Positions 35,890 through 45,969 of a DNA stretch of 64,000 nucleotides are shown piece by piece. Under the pieces are notes generated by a model. The model did no database searches. It worked only from the letters and a program-made list of their open reading frames with translations, and was not told the origin of the DNA. The position numbers and the translations under genes were made by a program. Numbering within the stretch: the stretch's first letter is position 1; every line of letters starts with the position of its first letter. Source of the stretch: Psettodes erumei (taxonomy: Eukaryota; Chordata; Actinopteri; Pleuronectiformes; Psettodidae); the NCBI GenBank assembly GCA_016785225.1, contig JAFBJZ010000952.1, forward strand, positions 6,732,501 through 6,796,500, in the 5' to 3' direction.

Positions 35890-35930
35890 AAAAGAAAGAA
35901 AGAAAGAGAGAGAGAGTGAGAGAGAGAGGG
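35890..35930. repeat. purine (GA/GAAA)n tract
   Basis: AGAAAGAAAGAAAGAGAGAGAGAG with small interruptions. All purine on the plus strand except one T. Confidence 0.85.
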
Positions 35931-36059
35931 GTCAGGGAGCCAGCTGATGTGAAAGTGCCTCCGATCACCTCGTGCTTCTCCTCCGCCCCCTCGCTCTGTC
36001 CCTCTCTATCTGTTCTACTCTTTCTTTCTTTCATTCCCACTTGAATTCCTCTCCCAGCG

Positions 36060-36118
36060 CTTCACTCCAGTGTGACGTCAGGTTTTGATCTGCGATAACA
36101 ACGGAGATGCGTCAGTCA
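36060..36118. promoter_or_regulatory. full-palindrome CRE and surrounding block
   Basis: TGACGTCA (36073-36080) is the perfect 8-bp CREB/ATF site. The next 40 bp carry TTTTGATC and GCGTCAGTC (a half-CRE-like motif) and retained CpGs. No TATA box, start codon context or CpG island was seen, so a promoter is not claimed. Confidence 0.35.
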
Positions 36119-36197
36119 AGGCCCACACACACACACAAGTTGAAAGTGCCACTGCAAGTTAAAAGTGGCACTCAGACACTCAGCGAGCACATTTACA

Positions 36198-36198
36198 G

Positions 36199-36227
<29 letters not shown>
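36198..36227. repeat. (AC)15 microsatellite
   Basis: Perfect run ending ATACATGG. A smaller CA run is at 36124-36137. Confidence 0.94.
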
Positions 36228-36231
<4 letters not shown>

Positions 36232-36234
36232 TGG

Positions 36235-37735
36235 AGTGACACACAGCAGTGGCCTTTGAGTGAATGTTCCTAACAAGGCATAATGACAGCATTCTGCCAT
36301 AACCATGGCTAGGACAGTTCCCACAGACAAGACACAGAGAGAGAGAAAGACCATTTCTTTCTGTTTTCACCTCTCCTCCTACTCCCCACCTCCTCTCCAA
36401 AAAACCCTGTCTCTGTCTGAACCATGAGACCTTCCACAGATCAACGCTACTGGCTGCCAGTCTGTAACTGGTGACGACAGACACATCAGAGAAATACTCC
36501 ACCAAAAATGTGTCTTTTCAGCATCAAAATATCTCTACTTGTAAGACTGAAAGTTGGAAAAGTTTGCAGCTTGCTGAAAATGTCAATAGAAAACTTTTCC
36601 AACTACTCCTGCAGCAAAATCAGTCGATAAACAAAAGTTCAGATACAGAGTAGCAGAGAAGTTGATTATGTTAAGGCGTGGTTTGAGAAGTTATATAAAA
36701 GTTTGTCACCAGTGACATACCATCCATCCTTTGCAAACAAACGATCCTCAGACTTTCAAACTCACATGCGTTTGTATTTTATTCATTTTAAATATGACCT
36801 CCTGTTTTTATGCATAGGATGATGTCAGGAGACAAAAGGTATGCTTGAGAGATTATCCTGCCCTAGAAGCCAAACATTCCCCAACATACATGATTTTGAC
36901 CATGTGAGCTCAATCTATTTGTCGGACTGCAATGCAACCGCTCCCCGTGTCTACCAGACAAACATTGCATGGAAGATCTCTGCTTACTGGCTCCAGTTTC
37001 AAACCGCTTTGGTCATCACTCTTTTCCTCGTTGAAACTGACACAGTGCAGGGCTTGGTGGTGTATATTTTGAGGGGGGGTGGAGATAAAGGTGGTGGTGC
37101 TGGGGGGGTGGGGTTGCAGAGCCAAATGAAAACATGTCACTCAGGGCCCATTCCATCCTGCACAGCGGAAGAATTATCATCATTAAGTCATTTATCTATC
37201 TATCCATCTACAAATCTACGTTTACAATCTTTTAAATGTTGATTCATTCCTCATCATTTATTCCTGTTCTACAAAATTTCTAAAATAGAATTTTTCAAAA
37301 TTCTTATTCTAACTAACCAATATTCCAAAACCCAATGACACTCAATTTACAACTACATACAGTGAAAACCAGCAAATTCTCATGTTTCAGAAGCTGGAAA
37401 CGGCAAATGTGATTGTAGGATAATTACTGAATTACCAAAATTGGCATGGGTAAATTTTAGTAGATTATTCAGTGACTTATTCCAGCACTATGTCCATCTA
37501 TCAATTCATGAATGTACAGTTTCCAAGCAAGTCTGTGAGGAATTGAATTCTTCCTAAAAATCCAACTTTTAGACTACACAATGCTTTTTTGTATGTTCAG
37601 GCCATTTCCTGTTCTTTGGACTCATCACCTAACAGTCAAGTCATGGCCCTGGGGAGCTCATTGCCAAGCCCTGGGCAGAAACACCCCCATGCACACAGAT
37701 AAACACACACACATTTGCACAGAGCCACCCCTGTA
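36235..37735. other. non-coding stretch with no gene seen
   Basis: Includes a G-rich segment (37066-37115) and AT-rich sequence. The frame at 36841-37242 has no domain support. Confidence 0.5.
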
Positions 37736-37739
37736 ACCA

Positions 37740-38060
37740 GGGGGTATTTGTGACGTTCGGCATTATGAAAAATGACTTGCCCCCGTGGCGCACCGGGGTG
37801 GCAAGTGATTATAATATCCAGATAATCATTTCAAACAAATTATCATAATTATCAATCAATCATGAGCCTATTTAAGCAGGGGGAGGGATGGGGGAGTGTG
37901 GTGCTGTTGGCGGGGGGTAAACTATGGCCCGAAGCACTGGATCACTTCTGTGACCCATGAGCCTTCCTCTGTCCACATAATAGCCCTCATACATTTAGGG
38001 TCATTTAGCGAGCGTATTTAGAGACTCAATTCCCCAGCTTGATACGGCAAAAGAAAGATA
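37740..38060. promoter_or_regulatory. candidate non-coding regulatory element
   Basis: About 320 bp with a CpG-bearing left part (GTGACGTTCGGC; CCCCGTGGCGCACCGGGG, a small imperfect hairpin at 37781-37798), a central AT-rich core with repeated ATAAT/ATCAAT cores (37810-37865), and a right part with GCGAGCGTATTTAGAG. Repeat-free and non-coding. The alternating architecture resembles conserved elements around developmental regulators. Confidence 0.4.
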
Positions 38061-38079
38061 TTCACACACAAGTGAGTAT

Positions 38080-38099
38080 ACAAACACACACACACACAC
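38080..38099. repeat. short (CA)n microsatellite
   Basis: Six to seven CA units after CAAA. Confidence 0.75.
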
Positions 38100-38446
38100 C
38101 CATAAAATCACGAGCGCAGCTGACCTCGATTTGGCTCATCAATCTTTCCAGAGTTGGAAACATTTATCTATAGGTTCAATAAGTGCAATAAGGGTTTGAA
38201 TTAAAGAGCATTAAAGATTATCTCTGTCAAACATAGAGAGAAATGAATTCATCAGTATCTGGAAAGCATCCGTGCTTAAGAGAAATATGTTCGGCGTGCA
38301 TGTTCACCTTCACTGCAGCACAGACCAACAGAGACTTGATCGTCTCAAAGAGATATAACGCTGTATCTTTTCACGGTAAATCCCATGTGAAAAGCAGCAT
38401 GAATTGATTCAATCGCGGCGGTACTGAGGTGCATGAATGGGGATTG

Positions 38447-38518
38447 GTGAGAGAGAGAGAGACAGAAAAACAGAGAGAGATACAGAGACAGAAAGAGAAA
38501 GAGAGAGAGATAGATAGT
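38447..38518. repeat. imperfect purine (GA)n tract
   Basis: GAGA runs interrupted by CAGA and AAAA over about 70 bp, almost entirely purine on the plus strand. Confidence 0.85.
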
Positions 38519-38814
38519 AGCCTTCAGGGGGAGATGATCGTCTTGGGAAAAAAGCAATCAGTGCTCATTGATTTTCTCTGCTGGTTGAATGGAGGGTGTC
38601 TATCTGGAAGTCATTATCTGCCATCTGATCTGCTGGAGTGTTTACACACGTTGGGATGGACAGCAGCCCTCTTCTGAAGATGAGGATTAACACACAAATA
38701 CACACAGACACACAGAGCGTAGGCTGTCTTCCTTGCCCCCTGCTCCCTATCTGGCTACCACTTTTAAATCCAAAGAATCCAAAAAGAAACACAAGTCCTC
38801 CCATACCCCATTAA

Positions 38815-38815
<1 letters not shown>

Positions 38816-38860
<45 letters not shown>
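38816..38860. repeat. compound (CT)13(CA)10 microsatellite
   Basis: Perfect CT run joined directly to a perfect CA run. Confidence 0.94.
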
Positions 38861-39013
38861 GACTTAAGTGTATGTTCCATGTGTGAATGAGAATATATGT
38901 AAGCAGGGCCTAGACAGCTAAACAGACAGGTTGTATGGCCAGAGCAGACCAATCCAAACAATTCCTGATCCTATCACCAACAACTTCTGATAGCAATCTA
39001 TAGCTCCAACAAC

Positions 39014-39051
39014 ACCTCTGTCTGCAGAGAGAGAGAGACAGAGAGAGAGAT
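39014..39051. repeat. imperfect (GA)n microsatellite
   Basis: GA run with CAGA interruption. Confidence 0.82.
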
Positions 39052-39235
39052 GAACTGAGTGGAGGAGGATGGATGAAGTAAGCACAGAAGGGATTCAGAT
39101 AACAGATCCTTTTATTTTCTGTCTGTGGGTGGGGTGTGAAGATGCACGTGTATTTGTGTGAGCATGTGTGTAAGCCAATATGCTCCGATCCATGCCTAAG
39201 CAAGGGCAGGATATGAATCTAAGGGCTTAAACCTC

Positions 39236-39258
39236 ACACACACACACACACACATACA
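39236..39258. repeat. (CA)n microsatellite
   Basis: About nine perfect units, then ATACACACG. Confidence 0.88.
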
Positions 39259-39429
39259 CACGTACAGCTGAGAGCTCTGGGCAGCTTTCAGTAAGTGGGC
39301 TGGAGAAGCTACAATAACATCTTTTCTTCTGTTTTATCCCTCGTCTTAACCTCGCCACCCCACTTGCCTTTACGCTCATTTCAGTCTGACTCAGCAACGT
39401 GGAATGAGTCTGTGTTTTTGTGGTCAATT

Positions 39430-40330
39430 TGGATTTGTGTTAATGTGTCATGGCAAAGGTGAACATATTTCTAGAATTACTACAATATTACTGAAGGTTA
39501 CAATAAATTCTCTTCTTTTTTAACTGACTTTTTTGTTTTAAATACTGTAGTTGTCTTTCTTATTTCGGGTTTATATTTCATTTAATGTTTCTGGCTTTCA
39601 TCAATGAAATTATTTTTTAATCAATTTTTTAATAAATTGATAAGATGAGACGTTTAATATTTTGTTGATTTTAATTTGATGCCTTCTCTGAAGCACTTTG
39701 TGCCTTTGGTTTTGAAAAGCACTTTATTGATAAATATTATATAAAACTGGCTTAAAATTAAGAAAAGTCAAAGCTTCTGGCTCATAAATCCTGATCTTTT
39801 CAACCTTCAACATGAGCTCAGAGTTTGTCTGTTGAAACATAGAGTTTGAACGTAGTAGTGGTATAAATTACTAAATGTATGACATGTATTAATGAGGTTA
39901 CTAAATGTTCATTTTTTTGATAAATACCTATGACAGTGCCCCCCTAAATTGAATTAAACAGAGAATAAAGCCAAAAAGTTGTCTTCTCTGTGCCTTCCAG
40001 TGCTTCCAGTGTATATCCCGTCTCATTCATACATCCATGTATTCTGCCTGTTTTGTGTAAGGCCTGGCAGCCTGCCTATATAGAACTATCTGTTTACATT
40101 GATGCAATAACCGAAACTGTAGTTGCATGGAGATATTTCTCTGTGTAAAAAAAAATCTATGTTACATATATAGTATATAAACACAACAGCAGATCTGTTT
40201 TAGCTCTACAAATGAGAACTAATAGCGCACACAGTCATGCAAACACACACACACACACACCTTTCAGCAGTGAACTAGTTTATTCACGAGCGACAACTCA
40301 ATTAACATTCTGCCTTAATCAAGCATAGCG
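39430..40330. other. very AT-rich non-coding stretch
   Basis: Long AT-rich sequence with almost no reading frames of 60 codons on either strand. No recognised element. Confidence 0.55.
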
Positions 40331-40376
40331 AAGGTAATGACACGGTGGAGGCAGTGTTTACGTGCATATGTGCATT

Positions 40377-40411
40377 TGTGTGTGTGTGTGTGTGTGTGTG
40401 CGCACACGCGC
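40377..40411. repeat. (TG)12 GCGCACACGCGC alternating tract
   Basis: Thirty-five bases of unbroken purine-pyrimidine alternation. TG passes into CG/CA, giving a Z-DNA-type tract like those at 19516 and 22226. Confidence 0.92.
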
Positions 40412-40575
40412 CTATGCCCTGTTTTTGTGTGTGACTGCACGATGTGGATGAATGAGTCATGTCATAAGGAATGGCTCATGCATAATTTCATTCATATTCA
40501 TAACAGGCATGTGGTCTGCCACCGCCCGACGAGGGCCCACCACAACTCACACTCTGCATAATAAGATGTGGCCAA

Positions 40576-40604
40576 TGTGTGTGTGTGTGTGTCTGTGTGT
40601 GTGT
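40576..40604. repeat. (TG)n microsatellite with one TC step
   Basis: About fourteen units with a GTCTG interruption. Confidence 0.9.
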
Positions 40605-40899
40605 TTTGACTTTACGTACTGTAGGTAAGTGTACTTTATGTCTGCGTTCTGTCATCTGTGTGAGCCTCAGCGTGTGTATTACAACTTTAACACTCCTGTG
40701 CATCTATGTGTGTATGTGTACTTGTGAACATATAAAAGCTTGTGCACACAGAGGGGTGTGTATGGGCCACTCTCATGTGGAAGGCGGTTAGGTGGAGTTT
40801 ATAAAACCGTCTCGGATTTTCCACATTGTACGAACATGTGGGGAACAGGGAACAGCCCAAACCACCTGCGGTCAACTCTTAAAATAAGCTTATTGACTA

Positions 40900-41010
40900 A
40901 TGTAGGATTTCAAATCAACCAAGCAGTCTGTGATTTGCATGCCTGCCTGTTTATAGACGGTACAGCAACAAGAACCTTGACCTGAAATGCAAATGAGGAA
41001 ATTTACGTGA
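40900..41010. promoter_or_regulatory. candidate regulatory block with inverted POU octamer pair
   Basis: A perfect octamer ATTTGCAT (40933-40940) and its exact reverse complement ATGCAAAT (40987-40994) lie 46 bp apart in repeat-free sequence. Octamers are the sites of POU-domain factors (Oct and Brn types). Two exact, inverted copies this close suggest function, though no promoter elements were identified. Confidence 0.4.
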
Positions 41011-41366
41011 TTTTGTTTTTCTAAGGGCCAAATTGATCATAATTGTCACTTATGTCAAAAGAGATTTTAAGTGAAATACGTCTTGTTCAGGTTGCTCGTG
41101 AGGTGACGTGAACGTGCTCCCCCGGCTTACATACTGCTTTTATTAAGGGGAGCTGGATATTGTATGGAAAAGTAGTACTCCATTAGTTCTGCTCCTGATG
41201 TTTTGACCATCGTGTCATGTAAGATAAGACAAAAGGCACATACCAACTTTTGAGACAAAGTCCAAATCTCAGCTCTAATTTCTTTGATAACTACATCGAT
41301 ATCCATGAAAATAAGTTGGCGGACTCCACAGCACGCCACTCAGATGTCAAAATGAGTCAAAAATGT

Positions 41367-41396
41367 CAAAAAAAGCTGAAAGCATAGCTTTTTTTG
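41367..41396. repeat. perfect 11-bp inverted repeat
   Basis: CAAAAAAAGCT (41367-41377) and AGCTTTTTTTG (41386-41396) are exact reverse complements with an 8-nt loop. Stable hairpin potential, but too short for a typical microRNA precursor. Confidence 0.8.
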
Positions 41397-41559
41397 TCAA
41401 CCACCATTAATCCATCAGTACTTTACAACCAATTAGTAGGTTTTATATTTGATAGTAGTAGTAGTAGGTTTGAGTGTTTGAAATACTCTTGCCATACCTC
41501 AAATATGGATCTTTCCTATAAAGCTTAAAATTGATAAAAGGCCACACATAATTTACCGC

Positions 41560-41815
41560 TGTCCCATTTCCAGCCATTGATTTCAGTTTCATCTGCCACA
41601 TCATTGACTAGCGTTGGAGCGACGCCTGCACCACTTCAGTTGTTCTAAGAAAGAGCGTCCTGTCTGCAGCAGCCATTGTTCTTTCACGGACAATTAGATG
41701 GACATGAACTCTCTTGCCATCCTGTCTTGACCCTACGACACTGACCGTTAAAACAAACTGCCCGGCCTCCTCAGTAAATTTATCACCTCATAAAGTGGTC
41801 AGTGACTGGTCAATG
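41560..41815. promoter_or_regulatory. candidate non-coding regulatory element
   Basis: Unique block with CCATTGTT (41673-41680, SOX-type) followed 10 bp later by CAATTAG (41691-41697, homeodomain-type), plus CpG-bearing patches (GTTGGAGCGACGCC, CTACGACACTGACCG). It ends at a TG microsatellite. SOX and homeodomain or POU pairing is common in neural enhancers. Inference. Confidence 0.33.
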
Positions 41816-41831
41816 GCACGTATCGGTCACA

Positions 41832-41855
41832 GTGTGTGTGTGTGTGTGTGTGTGT
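41832..41855. repeat. (GT)12 microsatellite
   Basis: Perfect run, then TTTTTG. Confidence 0.92.
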
Positions 41856-41859
41856 TTTT

Positions 41860-42400
41860 GTCTGAGTGAAAGGTAGGTTTCCTAGATTGCAGATCATTGT
41901 CTGTTATTGTCTACTTATTCATTAGTGAAACACAAACCAATAAATCCAGTGTAAACAAAAGATGATTTATTCCTTCAAGCTCATTTAATTTATGACCTTA
42001 ATTGTATGTAGGTGCTGCTGAAGCTGAAGAAAGCTGAGGAAATTCCATACTCCATACTTCCATAATAAAAAATATTCTATTATATTTACTGTAGCTATAA
42101 CTAAAAGTGCAGATGATATATCGCTGTCGCCAAACTCTGTCAGGTGAGCCCCAGATATTTTTAGGCATTAGTTTCCCAAAATGGTCAAAGAACTAAGTAG
42201 AAGTGCTCACAAACCATTCGTTTTACAGAAGCAGACACGTACATTCAGGCAGAGTAGAGGTCTTACTTTTTGTGCTTGCTACATACATCCAATTTATGAG
42301 TCTTGCAGAGACTTGGCTCCCACTAATGTTTATCCCTGCAGGATAGTTGGACCTAGGTGCCGAGACAAGATAGTGCAAGCAAGTATAACTGGTATAACTG
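41860..42400. other. non-coding stretch (intron if the 42.4 kb exon is real)
   Basis: AT-rich. A 77-codon plus frame (42181-42414) overlaps the minus-strand exon candidate and is probably its shadow. Confidence 0.4.
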
Positions 42401-42406
42401 TCCTAC

Positions 42407-42457
42407 CTTTTTGACGCAGCTGTCAGGGGAGGCGTCTTCATGGTCGTTCATCATCTG
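42407..42457 (-). CDS. candidate 51-nt coding exon, protein unidentified
   Basis: Read on the minus strand, a pyrimidine tract (TCTTCTTGTTTTTCTCAG) precedes the exon, and AAG|GTAGGA follows. The exon is 17 whole codons, phase 0 at both ends: QMMNDHEDASPDSCVKK. The other two frames both contain stops. Twelve of 17 third positions are G or C, against an AT-rich background. The acceptor is a tandem CAGCAG (NAGNAG type), so the first Gln could be optional by alternative splicing. Acidic and Ser/Pro-rich, so a linker in a larger protein is likely. I do not recognise the family. An open 179-nt segment lies 94 bp upstream in matching phase. Confidence 0.4.
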
Positions 42458-42551
42458 CTGAGAAAAACAAGAAGACATGCTTAATGGAACCGAGGCCCGT
42501 ATTGTGATCCAAAAATAATGACTGAAATAACTACAACCACAACATTTTTAC

Positions 42552-42730
42552 CTGTTGAGAGGCCAATCTGTTTATTAAATTAATAAAAGAGAATATTGAT
42601 TCCTGTGCTTCACGGGGCCTCGGCCCTGGCTTGTGACCATTGCCGCTTGATGACGTGAGCACCCTGTGCTCACAGTTCATCACACAGACCCTCTGGGCTA
42701 CAGTTGTGACCAGAGGGATATAATAATGGA
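42552..42730 (-). CDS. candidate 179-nt exon upstream of the 51-nt exon
   Basis: On the minus strand the segment follows TTTTTGTGACCTCTCAG| and ends CAACAG|GTAAAA. Two bases complete a codon, then 59 codons are open with no stop (phase 1 in, phase 0 out), matching the phase-0 start of the exon at 42457. The implied intron, 94 bp, is of a size common in fish. The C-terminal part reads SIFSFINLINRLASQQ. Codon use is mixed and partly AT-rich, and several alternative AG sites lie inside, so this is weaker than its neighbour. No family recognised. Confidence 0.22.
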
Positions 42731-42734
42731 CTGA

Positions 42735-45010
42735 GAGGTCACAAAAACACACACAGACGCAAACATAACACGACACACACGCGTGTGCTCCAATGAATGA
42801 ATGCCCCACAGATTTGACGTTAATTCTCCGTTTCAGCGTTGCAGGAAATTTTCGCTGAGACTGTTTCTGTGTGTGTCTGTGAGTGTCTGTATAATTAAGC
42901 CTTCAAGCAATATTTACTGGGGGCAGATGGGCGGTAGAATGCTCCCAGTGTCTGCCAGAGGAAATGAAGGAAGTGGGGGAATGATGAAGAGATGGGGCTG
43001 CTCTGCTGCAATGAGGGGGCATTTCACATATAATAGCAACCCAGAGTCTCTCCTTGTCCGTCTGTCTCTTTCTCTGAAGCCCATTGATGGCAACTGAGGA
43101 TCAAAGACGAGATGCAGAATGTTTTCAGAACGGTTTCAGGAAGGGTGGGGGATTGGCGCAGTACTTTACTGAGTTTAAGTGAAATTAGGCCTATAAAACT
43201 TCCTCAAGCGCAGACACACGGCATATCTGAGCCTCCCTTTTCCTGCTCCCTATCCTCCCCATCTGCCCTTTAACAGTAGGTGTGTTGTTTGGGTGTTGTG
43301 ACAAGACTGGCCTTTATATTAGAGCTGGCATATTAAAGTTTGTATTTCCTAAACCAATGTGGCCCACCATGATTGGGAAAGAGACATTTATCTGCTGTGG
43401 AATCTGATGGTGAAACTGTGGAGCTATTCTTTCAGTTCTGGCATACAGCAACTTCTTTTATGTACCTTTCTATACAAGGCCGCAATTCAAAGGAAGTGAT
43501 TATGAATTGTGGGCAGGAACTTGGGCAGGATGTGTGTAGGCACCTTTTCCTCCAAAAACTCAACAAGCAGAATCTATAAAACTATTTCATCACCAAATTC
43601 ATTTGGACCTGAGGCAAAATTTAACTGCTACCTGATTAAGATTACTTAGGAGTCACACATGGCAATCATATTACTTTATTTTGTCTTTTTACTGTATAAC
43701 TGTGACAACCCACTTTCAACCATTTGTTTGCTTTGTCCACTGTCACAAATGAGTACTTTGTCCACCCACTATTACTTGGATAATACATTTTTACTTGGGC
43801 CCATGACATTGGGGAATTTAGCATGTGGACTTTTAGGATTCTGCTCTGGATAGAGGTGTTCAGAAGTTTGACCCTGAGAGTATTTACTCCGCAGTACAAC
43901 AGGTAAAATACTACCCAAACAGGACACAGAAGTTCCCTCAGAAATTCTTCTTACTGTCCTCACACTAAACTAATGAACCGAATGGGCCACATGTGCACTG
44001 ATGTACCAAATACCGTGGTTTCCTACATTAAACTGTCAAGGGATCTGTTTCTCAGCCTCACCAAATGGGAGCAATTACACCACAGATACTTACAACAGCA
44101 CTTTCAGCCTACTTACACATCATCTAAACCTCGACAGAAGCATCCTCTTCCTGAAATCCCTTTCAAACAACGCAACAGTAAACACACCACCTCCCACAAG
44201 GGATGCAGTCTCCCTCAAGGCCAATCAAATTTGTCACATTGTTTTGACTTCTAACTGTGGCACACCTATTTTAAAAAGGGGGAAAATGCAATTATGGGGG
44301 TGGTGGACTGCAGCGCTTGTGAAAGTTTTATCAAAATTGTGTCCACGATGAACAAACAAATGGTCAAACAAAGCTAAGGAGTATGGTCTAGAGCTTTTTC
44401 TCAATTTCTTACGACACTGTATGACACTGTGATGTATAGCAAACATATAGTACATAATACATCATAGTGAGTTATTGAGATTCTAAATCCCATCTTGTGC
44501 ATTTCATTTTCATGACAGGTGCACAGGGATGAATAAAGTTGTTATTGACGTGAATACAAGTGATTGAAAGTATAGAAGCAGTATTCTTTAAATCCTTAAA
44601 ATTACTGTTCAGTTGCTGCAGAGACTTATTTATTAATCAATGAGACCTGTGGCCTCAGCATAGCATGTTGTAAGGGTGTGTATGTGTGCTGTATCTCTGA
44701 GACTGAAAAAAAAATGGTGCAAAAATAGTTGATGCTGATGGGCTGGTTTGAAGGAACAAGGGAAGCAGATTACAAAATGCCAGTTTTACCTAAAATAAAA
44801 CAAACTTTCTAATTTATTTATCTCTTATTTTTTTTATTTACTTATTTGTTCTGTGGAATACACATTAATAACCTTCCAATGAAACAACTGGGTTTGGCAA
44901 GTAAAGACGACCATTTAGTAGAAAGAATGATTAATTATGTTAATGTGTCTGCTTTATAAGTAAAAAAATATGCTTGTGAAGTTTAAATAAAGCAATAGAG
45001 TGGATAGTGA
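42735..45010. other. non-coding stretch with no gene seen
   Basis: Mixed unique sequence. Frames at 42801-43097, 43373-43579 and 43973-44351 lack domain or splice support. AT-rich from 44800. Confidence 0.45.
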
Positions 45011-45015
45011 AAAGC

Positions 45016-45016
<1 letters not shown>

Positions 45017-45074
<58 letters not shown>
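45017..45074. repeat. (AG)29 microsatellite, perfect
   Basis: Fifty-eight bases of uninterrupted AG, a pure purine strand and mirror repeat with potential for intramolecular triplex (H-DNA). Confidence 0.97.
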
Positions 45075-45075
<1 letters not shown>

Positions 45076-45631
45076 ACTTCCCCTTTCTTGTAATGCACAA
45101 GACCAGCTGCAACAGTTTACAAAACCAACAGCTTGGCTGCGTCGTCTAAAATGCTACCAGGCGTTCAACAACTACAGGACAATTTCTGGACTTTCCCCCT
45201 GCTCTCTACTGCTACATGCCAAGTGTAAATATGTGTGTGTATCAAATTGTGCAAGAGTAACCTAAAACTGCAGAAGACATGCAAGCAGACATGAGTGGTT
45301 TTACTGATTCCTTAATGTCTTTCAGCTTCAGGTGGGGGGTCGGGACTGTGTGGGCTTTCTACCATCCAAACCTCAGTTTTGGGTCTAGAAACACTGAGCT
45401 GACTGTCAGAAAAATGCTAATTGTAAAGCTTCTTGGCTTTGAATTCAATGCAGTTTCAATCCAGTTTTTTTGTATGTTGAAAAGTGATCCAATGACCCTT
45501 TTTTTAATAAATGTAAAATTTAAAGATTGGTGGTTAACAGGGTTTCCAGTGGTGAAACGCAAAGGCTTGTGCAAAGACAATAACTGTAACACAAAGGCAG
45601 GTGGAGACACTCTTTCACCACTGGCATACTG

Positions 45632-45742
<111 letters not shown>

Positions 45743-45799
45743 GACTAACACTAACAGAATAGCATAGCCTTGCAGTAGGACCCCGCCAAGCAAATAAAT

Positions 45800-45965
45800 A
45801 AGCTATTAATTAGGGAAGGAAAATGTGATTGGCCACTGACTGGCGGTGCTATGATTTATTGCACGTGTCACCATCATCTCAAAGTGACTTTTACTCTGTC
45901 GGTGAGACAGGTCTAAATAGAGACTGGCCTATATTGAGTGGGATAGATTTTCCACTACACAGAGA
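45800..45965. promoter_or_regulatory. candidate regulatory block with CACGTG E-box
   Basis: Unique sequence just 3' of the AC tract, containing GATTGGCCA (CCAAT-type), CACGTG (45862-45867) and TCTAAATAGA (45911-45920, MEF2-like). Repeat-free and non-coding. Inference only. Confidence 0.25.
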
Positions 45966-45969
45966 GAGG

